From NCBI GenBank assembly GCA_910578665.1, contig CAJTQU010000007.1, positions 1 through 64,000 on the forward strand: a stretch of DNA of 64,000 nt, in the 5' to 3' direction. The translations under genes and the position numbers were made by a program. The stretch comes from an uncultured Muribaculaceae bacterium. Its GTDB lineage: Bacteria; Bacteroidota; Bacteroidia; Bacteroidales; Muribaculaceae. This document shows, piece by piece, positions 43,279-50,750 of the stretch (positions within the stretch are counted from its first letter, which is position 1; every line of letters starts with the position of its first letter). Below the pieces are notes generated by a model. The model saw nothing but the letters and a program-made list of their open reading frames with translations. It made no database searches and was not told the DNA's origin.

Positions 43279-43677
43279 TTAGTAAACATAGCATAATACT
43301 TCGCCGCCGATTTTGAGTTCCTTGGCGTCTTTGTTAGTCATAACACCACGTGAAGTGGAGAGCACGGCGATACCCAGTCCGTTAAGCACACGGGGCATAT
43401 CCTTATAGCCTGTGTACTGGCGGAGGCCGGGACGCGACACGCGCTTGAGGCCCTTGATGGCGTTAACCTTGTCAACGGGATCATACTTCAGCGCAATCTT
43501 GATCACGCCTGAGGGGGTATCACCCTCCATAAACTTGTAGTTGAGGATGTAACCCTGCTCGAAAAGGATCTTGGTAATCTCCCTTTTCAGGTTTGACCCG
43601 GGAATTTCTACCACACGGTGACCCGCCTTGATAGCGTTCCTGAGTCGTGTTAAATAATCTGCAATAGGATCAGTCAT
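43279..43677 (-). CDS. rpsH: Ribosomal protein S8
   Basis: A 132-aa primary 16S rRNA binder; in enterobacteria it is also the spc-operon repressor. Full-length: 'DPIADYLTRLRNAI' at the start and 'VLSTSRGVMTNKDAKELKIGGEVLCYVY' at the end. A 259-bp spacer with a strong hairpin separates it from rpsN, where other genomes have almost none. Confidence 0.96.
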   Translation of the reverse strand: MTDPIADYLTRLRNAIKAGHRVVEIPGSNLKREITKILFEQGYILNYKFMEGDTPSGVIKIALKYDPVDKVNAIKGLKRVSRPGLRQYTGYKDMPRVLNGLGIAVLSTSRGVMTNKDAKELKIGGEVLCYVY

Positions 43678-43799
43678 TTTTTTTGATGTTAAATTGATTC
43701 AGATTTTCTGAACAATATTTAATACTCTCTGATTTCAAATTTTATAACGGAACCACGCCTAATCCGCCCCGTGAGAGGAGGATGCCTCACAATATCGGG

Positions 43800-43843
43800 C
43801 ATGGAGGTCGCTCCAATTTATTGATAACGGAGCGACTTCCATG
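43800..43843. promoter_or_regulatory. Strong hairpin in the rpsN-rpsH spacer
   Basis: In the 259-bp gap, 43800-43814 pairs with 43829-43843 over 15 bp (one G-U), with a 14-nt loop AATTTATTGATAAC. No U-run follows leftward, so it does not look like a terminator for the operon. It could be a protein-binding RNA element (S8 is the spc-operon regulator elsewhere) or an RNase processing site. The rest of the gap holds no gene. Confidence 0.45.
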
Positions 43844-43936
43844 TTTATTGTGCGGGCGGCCGAATTTATTTTACAGTGACATGCGCACTGCGAAACAGCA
43901 AAACTGCCGCGCGGATTCCGCAATGGGAGGTGTGTC

Positions 43937-44239
43937 TTACCAGCTTGCTTTCTTAACACCGGGGATAAGGCCGGCGCTGGCCATCTCGCGGAATTGTATA
44001 CGAGAGATACCGAACTGGCGCATATAGCCTTTCGGACGGCCTGTGATGGAGCAGCGGTTGTGCAGGCGCACGCGAGAAGCGTTCTTGGGCAACTTCTGAA
44101 GTTTGGTCAGAGCCTCGTAGTCGATGTTGCCTTCGGCATCAGCCAGGGCGGCCTTCTTAAGGGCAGCCTTACGCTCGGCATATTTTGCCACCATGCGCTG
44201 ACGCTTTACCTCGCGGGCTTTCATTGATTCTTTTGCCAT
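43937..44239 (-). CDS. rpsN: Ribosomal protein S14, zinc-free long form
   Basis: A 100-aa 30S head protein. This is the long form without the CxxC zinc motif: 'LHNRCSITGRPKGYMRQFGISRIQFREMA' contains a single Cys. 3 bp after rplE, but 259 bp before rpsH. Confidence 0.95.
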   Translation of the reverse strand: MAKESMKAREVKRQRMVAKYAERKAALKKAALADAEGNIDYEALTKLQKLPKNASRVRLHNRCSITGRPKGYMRQFGISRIQFREMASAGLIPGVKKASW

Positions 44240-44242
44240 CTG

Positions 44243-44788
44243 TTATTTCTCAGTTTTAAAGGGTAAACCAAACTGTTTGAGCAGGGCGAAGCCCTCTTCA
44301 TCTGTCTTGGCAGAAGTCACAAAAGTGATATTCATACCGTTCAGCTTGGACACACTGTCAATGTTAATCTCAGGGAAGATAATCTGCTCTGTGATACCCA
44401 GCGTATAGTTGCCGCGTCCGTCAAGCTTGGCGTTAATGCCCTTGAAGTCGCGGATACGGGGCAGAGCCACGCGGATGAGACGCTCGAGAAACTCGTACAT
44501 ACGGTCGCGACGAAGTGTCACCATAACGCCGATGGGCATTTTCTTACGCAGCTTGAAGTTCGAGATGTCTTTACGCGAGAGTGTGGGCACAGCCTTCTGG
44601 CCTGTGATAGCTGTCAGCTCGTTGATAGAAGTCTCTATGAGTTTCTTGTCCTGAGTGGCATCGCCCAGACCCTGGTTGATAACTATCTTCTCGAGCTTGG
44701 GCACCTGCATCACAGTAGTATAGCCGAACTCTTTGACAAGAGCAGGCATAATTCTCTCCTTATAGTCTTTGCTAAGTGTTGTGCTCAT
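44243..44788 (-). CDS. rplE: Ribosomal protein L5
   Basis: A 181-aa 5S rRNA-binding protein at the central protuberance. Standard motifs: 'KIVINQGLGDATQD', 'LRKKMPIGVMVTLR', 'RDFKGINAKLDGRGNYTLGI'. Its start overlaps the rplX stop by one base. Confidence 0.96.
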   Translation of the reverse strand: MSTTLSKDYKERIMPALVKEFGYTTVMQVPKLEKIVINQGLGDATQDKKLIETSINELTAITGQKAVPTLSRKDISNFKLRKKMPIGVMVTLRRDRMYEFLERLIRVALPRIRDFKGINAKLDGRGNYTLGITEQIIFPEINIDSVSKLNGMNITFVTSAKTDEEGFALLKQFGLPFKTEK

Positions 44789-45105
44789 TACTTGATCTCC
44801 TCTCCGGATTTTTTAGAATAACGTACTTTCTTTCCGTCCACAAACCTGTAGCCGATACGAGTGGCAGTGCCGCTCTTGGGATCTATCAGGCTGAGATTGG
44901 AAATGTTGATAGGGGCTTCCATCTCCACGATGCCGCCCTGGGGGTATTTGGCAGTGGGCTTGGTGCTCTTCTTGATGATGTTCACGCCTTCTACGATGGC
45001 GCGGCCTTTCTTCACGATAATTTCGAGCACGCGGCCTTTCTTGCCCTTGTCGTCACCGGCATTAACTATGACGTTGTCACCCTTTTTGATATGATATTTT
45101 GCCAT
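44788..45105 (-). CDS. rplX: Ribosomal protein L24
   Basis: A 105-aa assembly-initiator protein with a KOW motif at the N-terminus ('KKGDNVIVNAGDDKGKKGRVLEI') and the 'EMEAPINISNL' segment downstream. One-base overlap with rplE. Confidence 0.95.
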   Translation of the reverse strand: MAKYHIKKGDNVIVNAGDDKGKKGRVLEIIVKKGRAIVEGVNIIKKSTKPTAKYPQGGIVEMEAPINISNLSLIDPKSGTATRIGYRFVDGKKVRYSKKSGEEIK

Positions 45106-45129
45106 TTTCTTTACTCTGTTTAAGTATTG

Positions 45130-45495
45130 TTAAAGCACTTCGGGAGCCAGTGATACAATCTTCATGTTAGTGGCGCGCAGCTCGCGTGCCACGGGGCCGA
45201 AGATACGGCTGCCGCGGAGCTCGCCGGCGTTGTTGAGCAGTACGCAGGCATTGTCGTCGAAACGGATGTAGGAACCGTCGGCACGACGTATCTCCTTCTT
45301 GGTACGCACGACCACTGCCTTGCTCACTGTGCCCTTCTTGACATCGGAAGACGGGATGACGCTCTTAACCGATACGACGATGATATCGCCGACCGAGGCG
45401 TAACGACGGCCTGTGCCGCCAAGTACATGGATACAGAGGGCCTCTTTGGCGCCGCTGTTATCTGCTACTGTCAATCGAGATTCAGTCTGTATCAT
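45130..45495 (-). CDS. rplN: Ribosomal protein L14
   Basis: A 121-aa 50S interface protein. Starts MIQTESRLTVADNSGAKEA and ends 'MKIVSLAPEVL'; it includes 'RFDDNACVLLNNAGELRGSRIFGPV'. It follows rpsQ by 2 bp. Confidence 0.96.
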   Translation of the reverse strand: MIQTESRLTVADNSGAKEALCIHVLGGTGRRYASVGDIIVVSVKSVIPSSDVKKGTVSKAVVVRTKKEIRRADGSYIRFDDNACVLLNNAGELRGSRIFGPVARELRATNMKIVSLAPEVL

Positions 45496-45497
45496 AG

Positions 45498-45755
45498 TTA
45501 CTTAACTTTTTCAATTATTTCCACAAGTCTCCATCTCTTAGTCTTGCTCAGAGGGCGAGTCTCCATCAGGCGCACTGTATCGCCGACAGAACACTCGTTC
45601 TTCTCATCGTGAGCGTGGTACTTCTTTGTCTTATTGACAAACTTACCATAAATAGGGTGCTTCTCTTTCCACTTGATTTCTACAGTGATGGTCTTATCAC
45701 CTTTGTTGCTGGAAACAACCCCAATTCTTTCTTTTCTTAAATGTCTTTTTTCCAT
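45498..45755 (-). CDS. rpsQ: Ribosomal protein S17
   Basis: An 85-aa OB-fold 16S rRNA-binding protein. Family pattern 'RKERIGVVSSNKGDKTITVEI', 'HDEKNECSVGDTVRLMETRPLSKTKRW'. Between rpmC and rplN in canonical order. Confidence 0.95.
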   Translation of the reverse strand: MEKRHLRKERIGVVSSNKGDKTITVEIKWKEKHPIYGKFVNKTKKYHAHDEKNECSVGDTVRLMETRPLSKTKRWRLVEIIEKVK

Positions 45756-45775
45756 TTCTACTAAAATTAATGGGA

Positions 45776-45991
45776 TTAGGCTTCAGCCGGTGTATTGGCC
45801 TGGGCCATTTCTTTCTGACGCAACACGGTCTTCAGACGCGCAATCTCGCGGCGGTCGAATGTGATCTTGGCGGGATTGTCGATGGGAGATATCGCGTGCG
45901 TTACTTTCAATTCACGATAAGCCTTCTCGGCGACCTCGATACGGTCGCGGAGTTCTTGGATGCTTAATTCCTTGATTTCTTCCTTTTTCAT
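45776..45991 (-). CDS. rpmC: Ribosomal protein L29
   Basis: A 71-aa helical-hairpin protein at the exit tunnel rim, a docking site for SRP and trigger factor together with L23. Starts MKKEEIKELSIQELRDRI; 'DRREIARLKTVLRQKE' is the second-helix signature. A short Ala/Thr tail follows. Confidence 0.93.
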   Translation of the reverse strand: MKKEEIKELSIQELRDRIEVAEKAYRELKVTHAISPIDNPAKITFDRREIARLKTVLRQKEMAQANTPAEA

Positions 45992-46017
45992 TACTTATAG
46001 ATTACTTTGTGTGGAAA

Positions 46018-46449
46018 TTACACGTTTTGAGTGGGATCATAGTCACGGCGTACCACAAACTTTGTGATAACCGGAAGCTTCTGGGCTGCAAGACGCAGAG
46101 CCTCCTTGGCCACGTCGTAGCTCACGCCCTCTACCTCTATCAGGATACGCCCTGGAGTTACAGGCGCCACGAATCCCTCGGGATTACCTTTACCTTTACC
46201 CATGCGGACCTCGGCAGGCTTCTTGGTGATGGGCTTGTCGGGGAAAATGCGTATCCATATCTGGCCCTGGCGCTGCATGTAGCGTGTCACGGCGATACGG
46301 GCGGCCTCTATCTGGCGGCCGGTGATCCATTTTGACTCGAGGGTCTTTATGCCGAACGAACCGAAAGCGAGCTGGTGGCCTCTCTGCGCCTCACCTTTCA
46401 TGCGGCCTTTCTGCGAGCGGCGGAACTTTGTCTTTTTAGGCTGTAACAT
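46018..46449 (-). CDS. rplP: Ribosomal protein L16
   Basis: A 143-aa protein that helps shape the A-site tRNA pocket. Starts MLQPKKTKFRRSQKGRMKG; includes 'ITGRQIEAARIAVTRYMQR', 'RIFPDKPITKKPAEVRMGKGKG'. It has the conserved Arg loop region 'RMGKGKGNPEGFVA'. 26 bp before rpmC. Confidence 0.96.
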   Translation of the reverse strand: MLQPKKTKFRRSQKGRMKGEAQRGHQLAFGSFGIKTLESKWITGRQIEAARIAVTRYMQRQGQIWIRIFPDKPITKKPAEVRMGKGKGNPEGFVAPVTPGRILIEVEGVSYDVAKEALRLAAQKLPVITKFVVRRDYDPTQNV

Positions 46450-46474
46450 TGCTTGTTGATGTTGTTGTTACGTA

Positions 46475-47215
46475 TTAACGATTGTTGTTTCTCTTGCGGA
46501 AGCCGCCACGACGGTTGTCACGACGGTCGAAACCGCCTTCGCGGCGTCCGCCCTTGTCAGCTGCAGAGAGCTGGGGGGTGAGCTCACGCTTGCCATAGAC
46601 CTCGCCACGGCAGATCCAGACCTTGATACCGATGATGCCCACCTTGGTGAGAGCCTCGACCAGTGCATAGTCGATATCGGCACGCAGTGTGTGGAGCGGT
46701 GTACGACCCTCCTTGAACATCTCGGAACGCGCCATCTCGGCTCCGTTCAGACGGCCGCTCACCTGCACCTTGATGCCTTCGGCACCCATGCGCATAGTAC
46801 CCTGCACTGCCATTTTGACTGCACGGCGGTAAGCTACCTTGTTCTCAATCTGGCGAGCGATGTTGGCAGCCACGAGTTCCGCGTCAAGCTCAGGACGCTT
46901 GATCTCGTGAACATTAACCTGTACATCCTTGCCTGTGAGCTTGACAAGCTCTTTCTTCAGATTGTCTACGTCCTGACCGCCGCGACCGATAATCATACCG
47001 GGACGCGAGGTGCAGATAGTGACGGTGACCATCTTCAGAGTGCGCTCGATGACAACACGCGATACGCTTGCCTTGGCAAGACGGGTGCGCAGGTATTTGC
47101 GGATTTTGGAGTCTTCAAGCAAGACATCGCCATATTTTTTGCCGCCATACCAGTTAGAGTCCCAGCCACGGATCACGCCGAGGCGGTTGCTAATAGGATT
47201 TACTTTCTGTCCCAT
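46475..47215 (-). CDS. rpsC: Ribosomal protein S3
   Basis: A 246-aa 30S head protein at the mRNA entry, with a KH domain ('MIIGRGGQDVDNLKKEL') and the C-terminal S3 domain. It ends in an Arg/Gly/Asn-rich tail (GGFRKRNNNR) that adds about 25 residues to the usual core. 25 bp before rplP. Confidence 0.96.
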   Translation of the reverse strand: MGQKVNPISNRLGVIRGWDSNWYGGKKYGDVLLEDSKIRKYLRTRLAKASVSRVVIERTLKMVTVTICTSRPGMIIGRGGQDVDNLKKELVKLTGKDVQVNVHEIKRPELDAELVAANIARQIENKVAYRRAVKMAVQGTMRMGAEGIKVQVSGRLNGAEMARSEMFKEGRTPLHTLRADIDYALVEALTKVGIIGIKVWICRGEVYGKRELTPQLSAADKGGRREGGFDRRDNRRGGFRKRNNNR

Positions 47216-47223
47216 CTTGTCTT

Positions 47224-47628
47224 TTAAGCTTTAGTATTATCAATTGTGTCAACAAACAATGTCACGTGGTTAGAGCGTTTGCGGATACGATAGCCGCGGC
47301 CCTGGGGCGCGGGACGCAGACGCTTGAGCATGGGAGCACAGTCCACGAAGATTGTGGAGATATAGAGCTCGCCCTGGTCGGCTTTACGCTCGTTCTTCTG
47401 CTCCCAGTTGGCGATAGCCGAACGGAGCAGTTTCTCTACTCGGCGAGCGGCTTCTTTATTAGAGAACTTCAGGATGCCGAGAGCCTTGAATACCTCTACG
47501 CCACGCACCATGTCGGCCACCAGGCGCATCTTGCGCGGAGAGGTGGGGACATTGCGCAGTTTGGCGAAGTACTGGTTCTTACGAGCCTCCTTGAGCAATT
47601 CTGCTGATTCTTTTTTTCTATTACCCAT
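47224..47628 (-). CDS. rplV: Ribosomal protein L22
   Basis: A 134-aa protein lining the nascent-peptide tunnel. Pattern 'LRNVPTSPRKMRLVADMVRG' and the tunnel beta-hairpin region 'KRLRPAPQGRGYRIRKRSNHVTL'. No insertion of the type linked to macrolide resistance is obvious. 8 bp before rpsC. Confidence 0.95.
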   Translation of the reverse strand: MGNRKKESAELLKEARKNQYFAKLRNVPTSPRKMRLVADMVRGVEVFKALGILKFSNKEAARRVEKLLRSAIANWEQKNERKADQGELYISTIFVDCAPMLKRLRPAPQGRGYRIRKRSNHVTLFVDTIDNTKA

Positions 47629-47671
47629 TGTATTTTGTTTCTTTCTTTATCGTGATTTGATATGCAGGGCC

Positions 47672-47941
47672 TTATTTTTTCTTATTGCCGGCATGGCCGC
47701 GGAAGTTGCGGGTGGGGGCAAACTCGCCAAGCTTGTGACCTACCATATTTTCGGTCACGTACACGGGGATGAATTTATTACCGTTGTGTACTGCGAAAGT
47801 GTGGCCGACAAAATCAGGAGAGATCATAGAAGCACGGCTCCAGGTCTTTATTACCGACTTTTTGCCGGACTCTTCCATGGCGGCTACTTTCTTTTCAAGC
47901 TTAACGCTGATAAAGGGTCCTTTTTTAAGTGAACGACTCAT
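47672..47941 (-). CDS. rpsS: Ribosomal protein S19
   Basis: An 89-aa 30S head protein, partner of S13. Starts MSRSLKKGPFISVKLEKKV; 'MVGHKLGEFAPTRNFRGHAG' near the end. 43 bp before rplV. Confidence 0.96.
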   Translation of the reverse strand: MSRSLKKGPFISVKLEKKVAAMEESGKKSVIKTWSRASMISPDFVGHTFAVHNGNKFIPVYVTENMVGHKLGEFAPTRNFRGHAGNKKK

Positions 47942-47961
47942 AGTGACTTAGTTAATCAAAT

Positions 47962-48789
47962 TTACTTTTTCCTTCTTTCAATGATGTACTTCGAAGAATG
48001 CTTCTTGGGAGCACGTGTCTTCAGACCCTTGGCATAGAGGCCTGTGCGGCTACGGGGATGGCCACCGCTCTGACGGCCTTCACCACCACCCATGGGGTGG
48101 TCAACAGGGTTCATGACAACACCGCGGTTGTGGGGACGACGGCCCAGCCAGCGGCTGCGGCCGGCCTTGCCGCTACGCTCGAGAGCGTGGTCGGAGTTGC
48201 CAACTACACCTATGGTAGCCTTACAAGTGAGCAGGATCTTGCGTGTCTCACCAGAAGGCAATTTGATAATCGCATAGTCACCTTCGCGCGAAGTAAGCTG
48301 CGCGAACGTACCGGCAGAACGTGCCATAGAGGCACCCTGTCCGGGACGGAGCTCAATACAATGGATGAGGGTACCGACGGGGATCTTGGCCAGGGGCAGG
48401 GCGTTGCCTACCTCGGGAGCGGCATCGGGACCGCTTACCACGGTCTGCCCAACTTCCAGGCCGTTGGGCGCGATCATGTAAGCTTTCTCGCCATCAGTGT
48501 AATAGAGCAGCGCTATACGGGCAGAACGATTGGGATCGTACTCGATGCTCTTTACGACAGCGGGAACACCGTCTTTCATTCTCTTAAAGTCGATCAGACG
48601 GAGCTTGCGCTTGTGGCCGCCACCGCGATAGCGTGTGGTCAGATGGCCGGCAGCGTTGCGTCCGCCGGTGGAACGTTTGCCGACGGTAAGAGACTTCTCT
48701 GGTGTGGTAGCAGTGATTGTTCCTTTGAATACACCAATAATTTTGTGTCTTTGCCCCGGTGTTACGGGCTTAAATTTTCTTACTGCCAT
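47962..48789 (-). CDS. rplB: Ribosomal protein L2
   Basis: A 275-aa 50S protein near the peptidyl-transferase centre. The conserved 'GVVMNPVDHPMGGGEGR' loop contains the functionally important His. Full-length with Lys-rich C-terminus. Between rplW (7 bp) and rpsS (20 bp). Confidence 0.97.
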   Translation of the reverse strand: MAVRKFKPVTPGQRHKIIGVFKGTITATTPEKSLTVGKRSTGGRNAAGHLTTRYRGGGHKRKLRLIDFKRMKDGVPAVVKSIEYDPNRSARIALLYYTDGEKAYMIAPNGLEVGQTVVSGPDAAPEVGNALPLAKIPVGTLIHCIELRPGQGASMARSAGTFAQLTSREGDYAIIKLPSGETRKILLTCKATIGVVGNSDHALERSGKAGRSRWLGRRPHNRGVVMNPVDHPMGGGEGRQSGGHPRSRTGLYAKGLKTRAPKKHSSKYIIERRKK

Positions 48790-48796
48790 TTCTTAA

Positions 48797-49087
48797 TTAT
48801 AAGTTGCTGTAATAGTCAATTGTCTGTCCTTCGGCCACTGTGACGTAAGCCTTCTTGAATGCGGCAGTGCTGCCTTTGATCAGACCACCCTTGGTATAAC
48901 GCTGTTTGCGCTTGCCTGCGTAGAGGGCGGTGTTGACCTTCACCACTTTAACACCATACATTTTTTCGATCAAATCTTTGATCTGATATTTGTTGGCGTC
49001 GGGAGACACTGCAAATGTGTAGCAATTGAGTTTCTCGCTTGCTGCCGTGGCCTTCTCGGTCACGATGGGTTTGATCTGTATATCCAT
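48797..49087 (-). CDS. rplW: Ribosomal protein L23
   Basis: A 96-aa tunnel-exit protein. Starts 'MDIQIKPIVTEKATA'; 'KYQIKDLIEKMYGVKVVKVNTA' is the family signature. Two short gaps (7 and 19 bp) to rplB and rplD. Confidence 0.95.
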   Translation of the reverse strand: MDIQIKPIVTEKATAASEKLNCYTFAVSPDANKYQIKDLIEKMYGVKVVKVNTALYAGKRKQRYTKGGLIKGSTAAFKKAYVTVAEGQTIDYYSNL

Positions 49088-49106
49088 TTTGTCTTATCTC
49101 CTTTTT

Positions 49107-49742
49107 TTAAAGTTGGTTAAGCATTTCTACCGATGCCTCTGTAAGAACCATTGTATCGTTGTTGAGCACATAATATGTGTTCAACTCGGCAGCCTGGCGC
49201 ACGCATGAACCGGGCACGTTGCGTACAGACTTAAAGATATTGTTATCCTGTGCAGAAAGCACCAGAGTAACCTTCTTGCCTGCGAGATTAAGGCCCTTGG
49301 CCATCTCGATAAAGTTCTTAGTTCTGGGGGCATCCCAAGTGAAATTCTCAACTACTACGATCTTGCCTTCCTGAGCCTTGGAAGTAAGGGCCAGACGGCG
49401 AGCGAGAGCTTTCACTTTCTTATTCATTTTGAAGCGGTAGTCACGGGGACGGGGTCCGAATACACGGCCGCCGCCGACGAGCACGGGCGAGTTGATATCA
49501 CCGCGACGAGCGCCGCCACCGCCTTTTTGACGGCCGAGCTTGCGTGTAGAACCGCTAACCTCGCTACGCTCCTTGCTCTTGTGAGTGCCCTGGCGCTGGT
49601 TTGCCAAATACTGTTTTACGTCGAGATAGATGACGTGTGCGGGATTGGAGTCGCTGGGAGTCTCTACCGCGAACACGGCGTCATTGAGCATTACTTTGCG
49701 TCCGGTGTCTTCACCTTTGATGTTATATACTGCTACTTCCAT
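49107..49742 (-). CDS. rplD: Ribosomal protein L4
   Basis: A 211-aa tunnel protein; in enterobacteria it also represses the S10 operon. 'SGSTRKLGRQKGGGGARRGD' is the tunnel loop and 'RPRDYRFKMNKKVKALARRLAL' follows. Its ATG shares one base with the rplC stop. Confidence 0.95.
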   Translation of the reverse strand: MEVAVYNIKGEDTGRKVMLNDAVFAVETPSDSNPAHVIYLDVKQYLANQRQGTHKSKERSEVSGSTRKLGRQKGGGGARRGDINSPVLVGGGRVFGPRPRDYRFKMNKKVKALARRLALTSKAQEGKIVVVENFTWDAPRTKNFIEMAKGLNLAGKKVTLVLSAQDNNIFKSVRNVPGSCVRQAAELNTYYVLNNDTMVLTEASVEMLNQL

Positions 49743-50359
49743 TATTTCTCAACTAAAACGATTGAACCTTTGCTTCCGGGTATAGAACCCTTGACCATTA
49801 ACAAATTGTGCTCGGGCAGAACTTTAATTACCTGGAGGTTCTGCACCGTTACGCGTTCGTTGCCTGTCTGGCCCGCCATGCGCATGCCCTTGAATACCTT
49901 CGCGGGATACGAGCAGGCACCGATAGAACCGGGAGCGCGCAGACGGTTGTGCTGGCCGTGGGTGCTCTGGCCCACACCGCCGAAACCGTGGCGTTTCACT
50001 ACGCCCTGGAAACCCTTACCTTTTGATGTACCTGCGACGTCGACGAATCCGCCTTCCTCGAACAGCTCCACAGTGAGGGTATCGCCCAGAGCGGGCTCTG
50101 TGGCAAACGATTTGAACTCAGCCAAGTGTCTCATGGGGGCCACACCAGCCTTTTTGAAATGTCCGGCTTCGGGGCGTGTGGTGTGCTTCTCTTTCTTCTC
50201 CTGGAAGCCCACCTGCACGGCTGCATAGCCGTCATTTTCTACGGTCTTGATTTGAGTGACCACGCAAGGACCTACTTCGATGACAGTGCACGGCACATTT
50301 TTGCCGTCGGCACTGAATACGGATGTCATTCCGATTTTCTTTCCTAATAATCCTGGCAT
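49742..50359 (-). CDS. rplC: Ribosomal protein L3
   Basis: A 205-aa early-assembly 50S protein. Starts MPGLLGKKIGMTSVF; 'GTSKGKGFQGVVKRHGFGG' and 'GSIGACSYPAKVFKGMRMAGQTG' carry the family pattern, including the region near the peptidyl-transferase centre. 63 bp after rpsJ. Confidence 0.96.
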   Translation of the reverse strand: MPGLLGKKIGMTSVFSADGKNVPCTVIEVGPCVVTQIKTVENDGYAAVQVGFQEKKEKHTTRPEAGHFKKAGVAPMRHLAEFKSFATEPALGDTLTVELFEEGGFVDVAGTSKGKGFQGVVKRHGFGGVGQSTHGQHNRLRAPGSIGACSYPAKVFKGMRMAGQTGNERVTVQNLQVIKVLPEHNLLMVKGSIPGSKGSIVLVEK

Positions 50360-50422
50360 TTCTTAACTAGATTAAAATACTTTAGTTTTGTCTATTTTTG
50401 TTTGTTTTGACGTGTCAGCCGT

Positions 50423-50728
50423 TTACACCTTGATGCTTACGTCCACACCGCTGGGAAGTTCGAGTTTCATCAGCGCGTCTACAGTTTTAGCCGTAGAGCT
50501 GTAGATGTCTATCAGTCTCTGATAAGAGCTGAGCTGGAACTGCTCGCGGCTTTTCTTATTGACGAAAGTAGAACGGTTGACTGTGAAGATACGCTTGTAT
50601 GTGGGCAGGGGTATCGGACCGCTCACAACGGCATCTGTAGCCTTCACCGTCTTAACGATCTTCTCGGCGCTCTTGTCCACGAGATTGTGATCGTAAGATT
50701 TTAATTTGATTCTGATTTTTTGGCTCAT
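50423..50728 (-). CDS. rpsJ: Ribosomal protein S10
   Basis: A 101-aa 30S head protein, also the NusE antitermination partner of NusB, whose gene is at 56689 in this window. Starts MSQKIRIKLKSYDHNLVD; 'GPIPLPTYKRIFTVNRSTFV' and 'YQRLIDIYSS' are conserved. It follows fusA by 22 bp with no tuf gene between. Confidence 0.96.
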   Translation of the reverse strand: MSQKIRIKLKSYDHNLVDKSAEKIVKTVKATDAVVSGPIPLPTYKRIFTVNRSTFVNKKSREQFQLSSYQRLIDIYSSTAKTVDALMKLELPSGVDVSIKV

Positions 50729-50750
50729 ATTGTTGTGTGAAATATATTTC

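Noticed and set aside
47998..48843. 281-aa plus-strand frame opposite rplB
   Set aside because: It is antisense to full-length L2; its length arises from GC-rich codon bias, and no motif is present.
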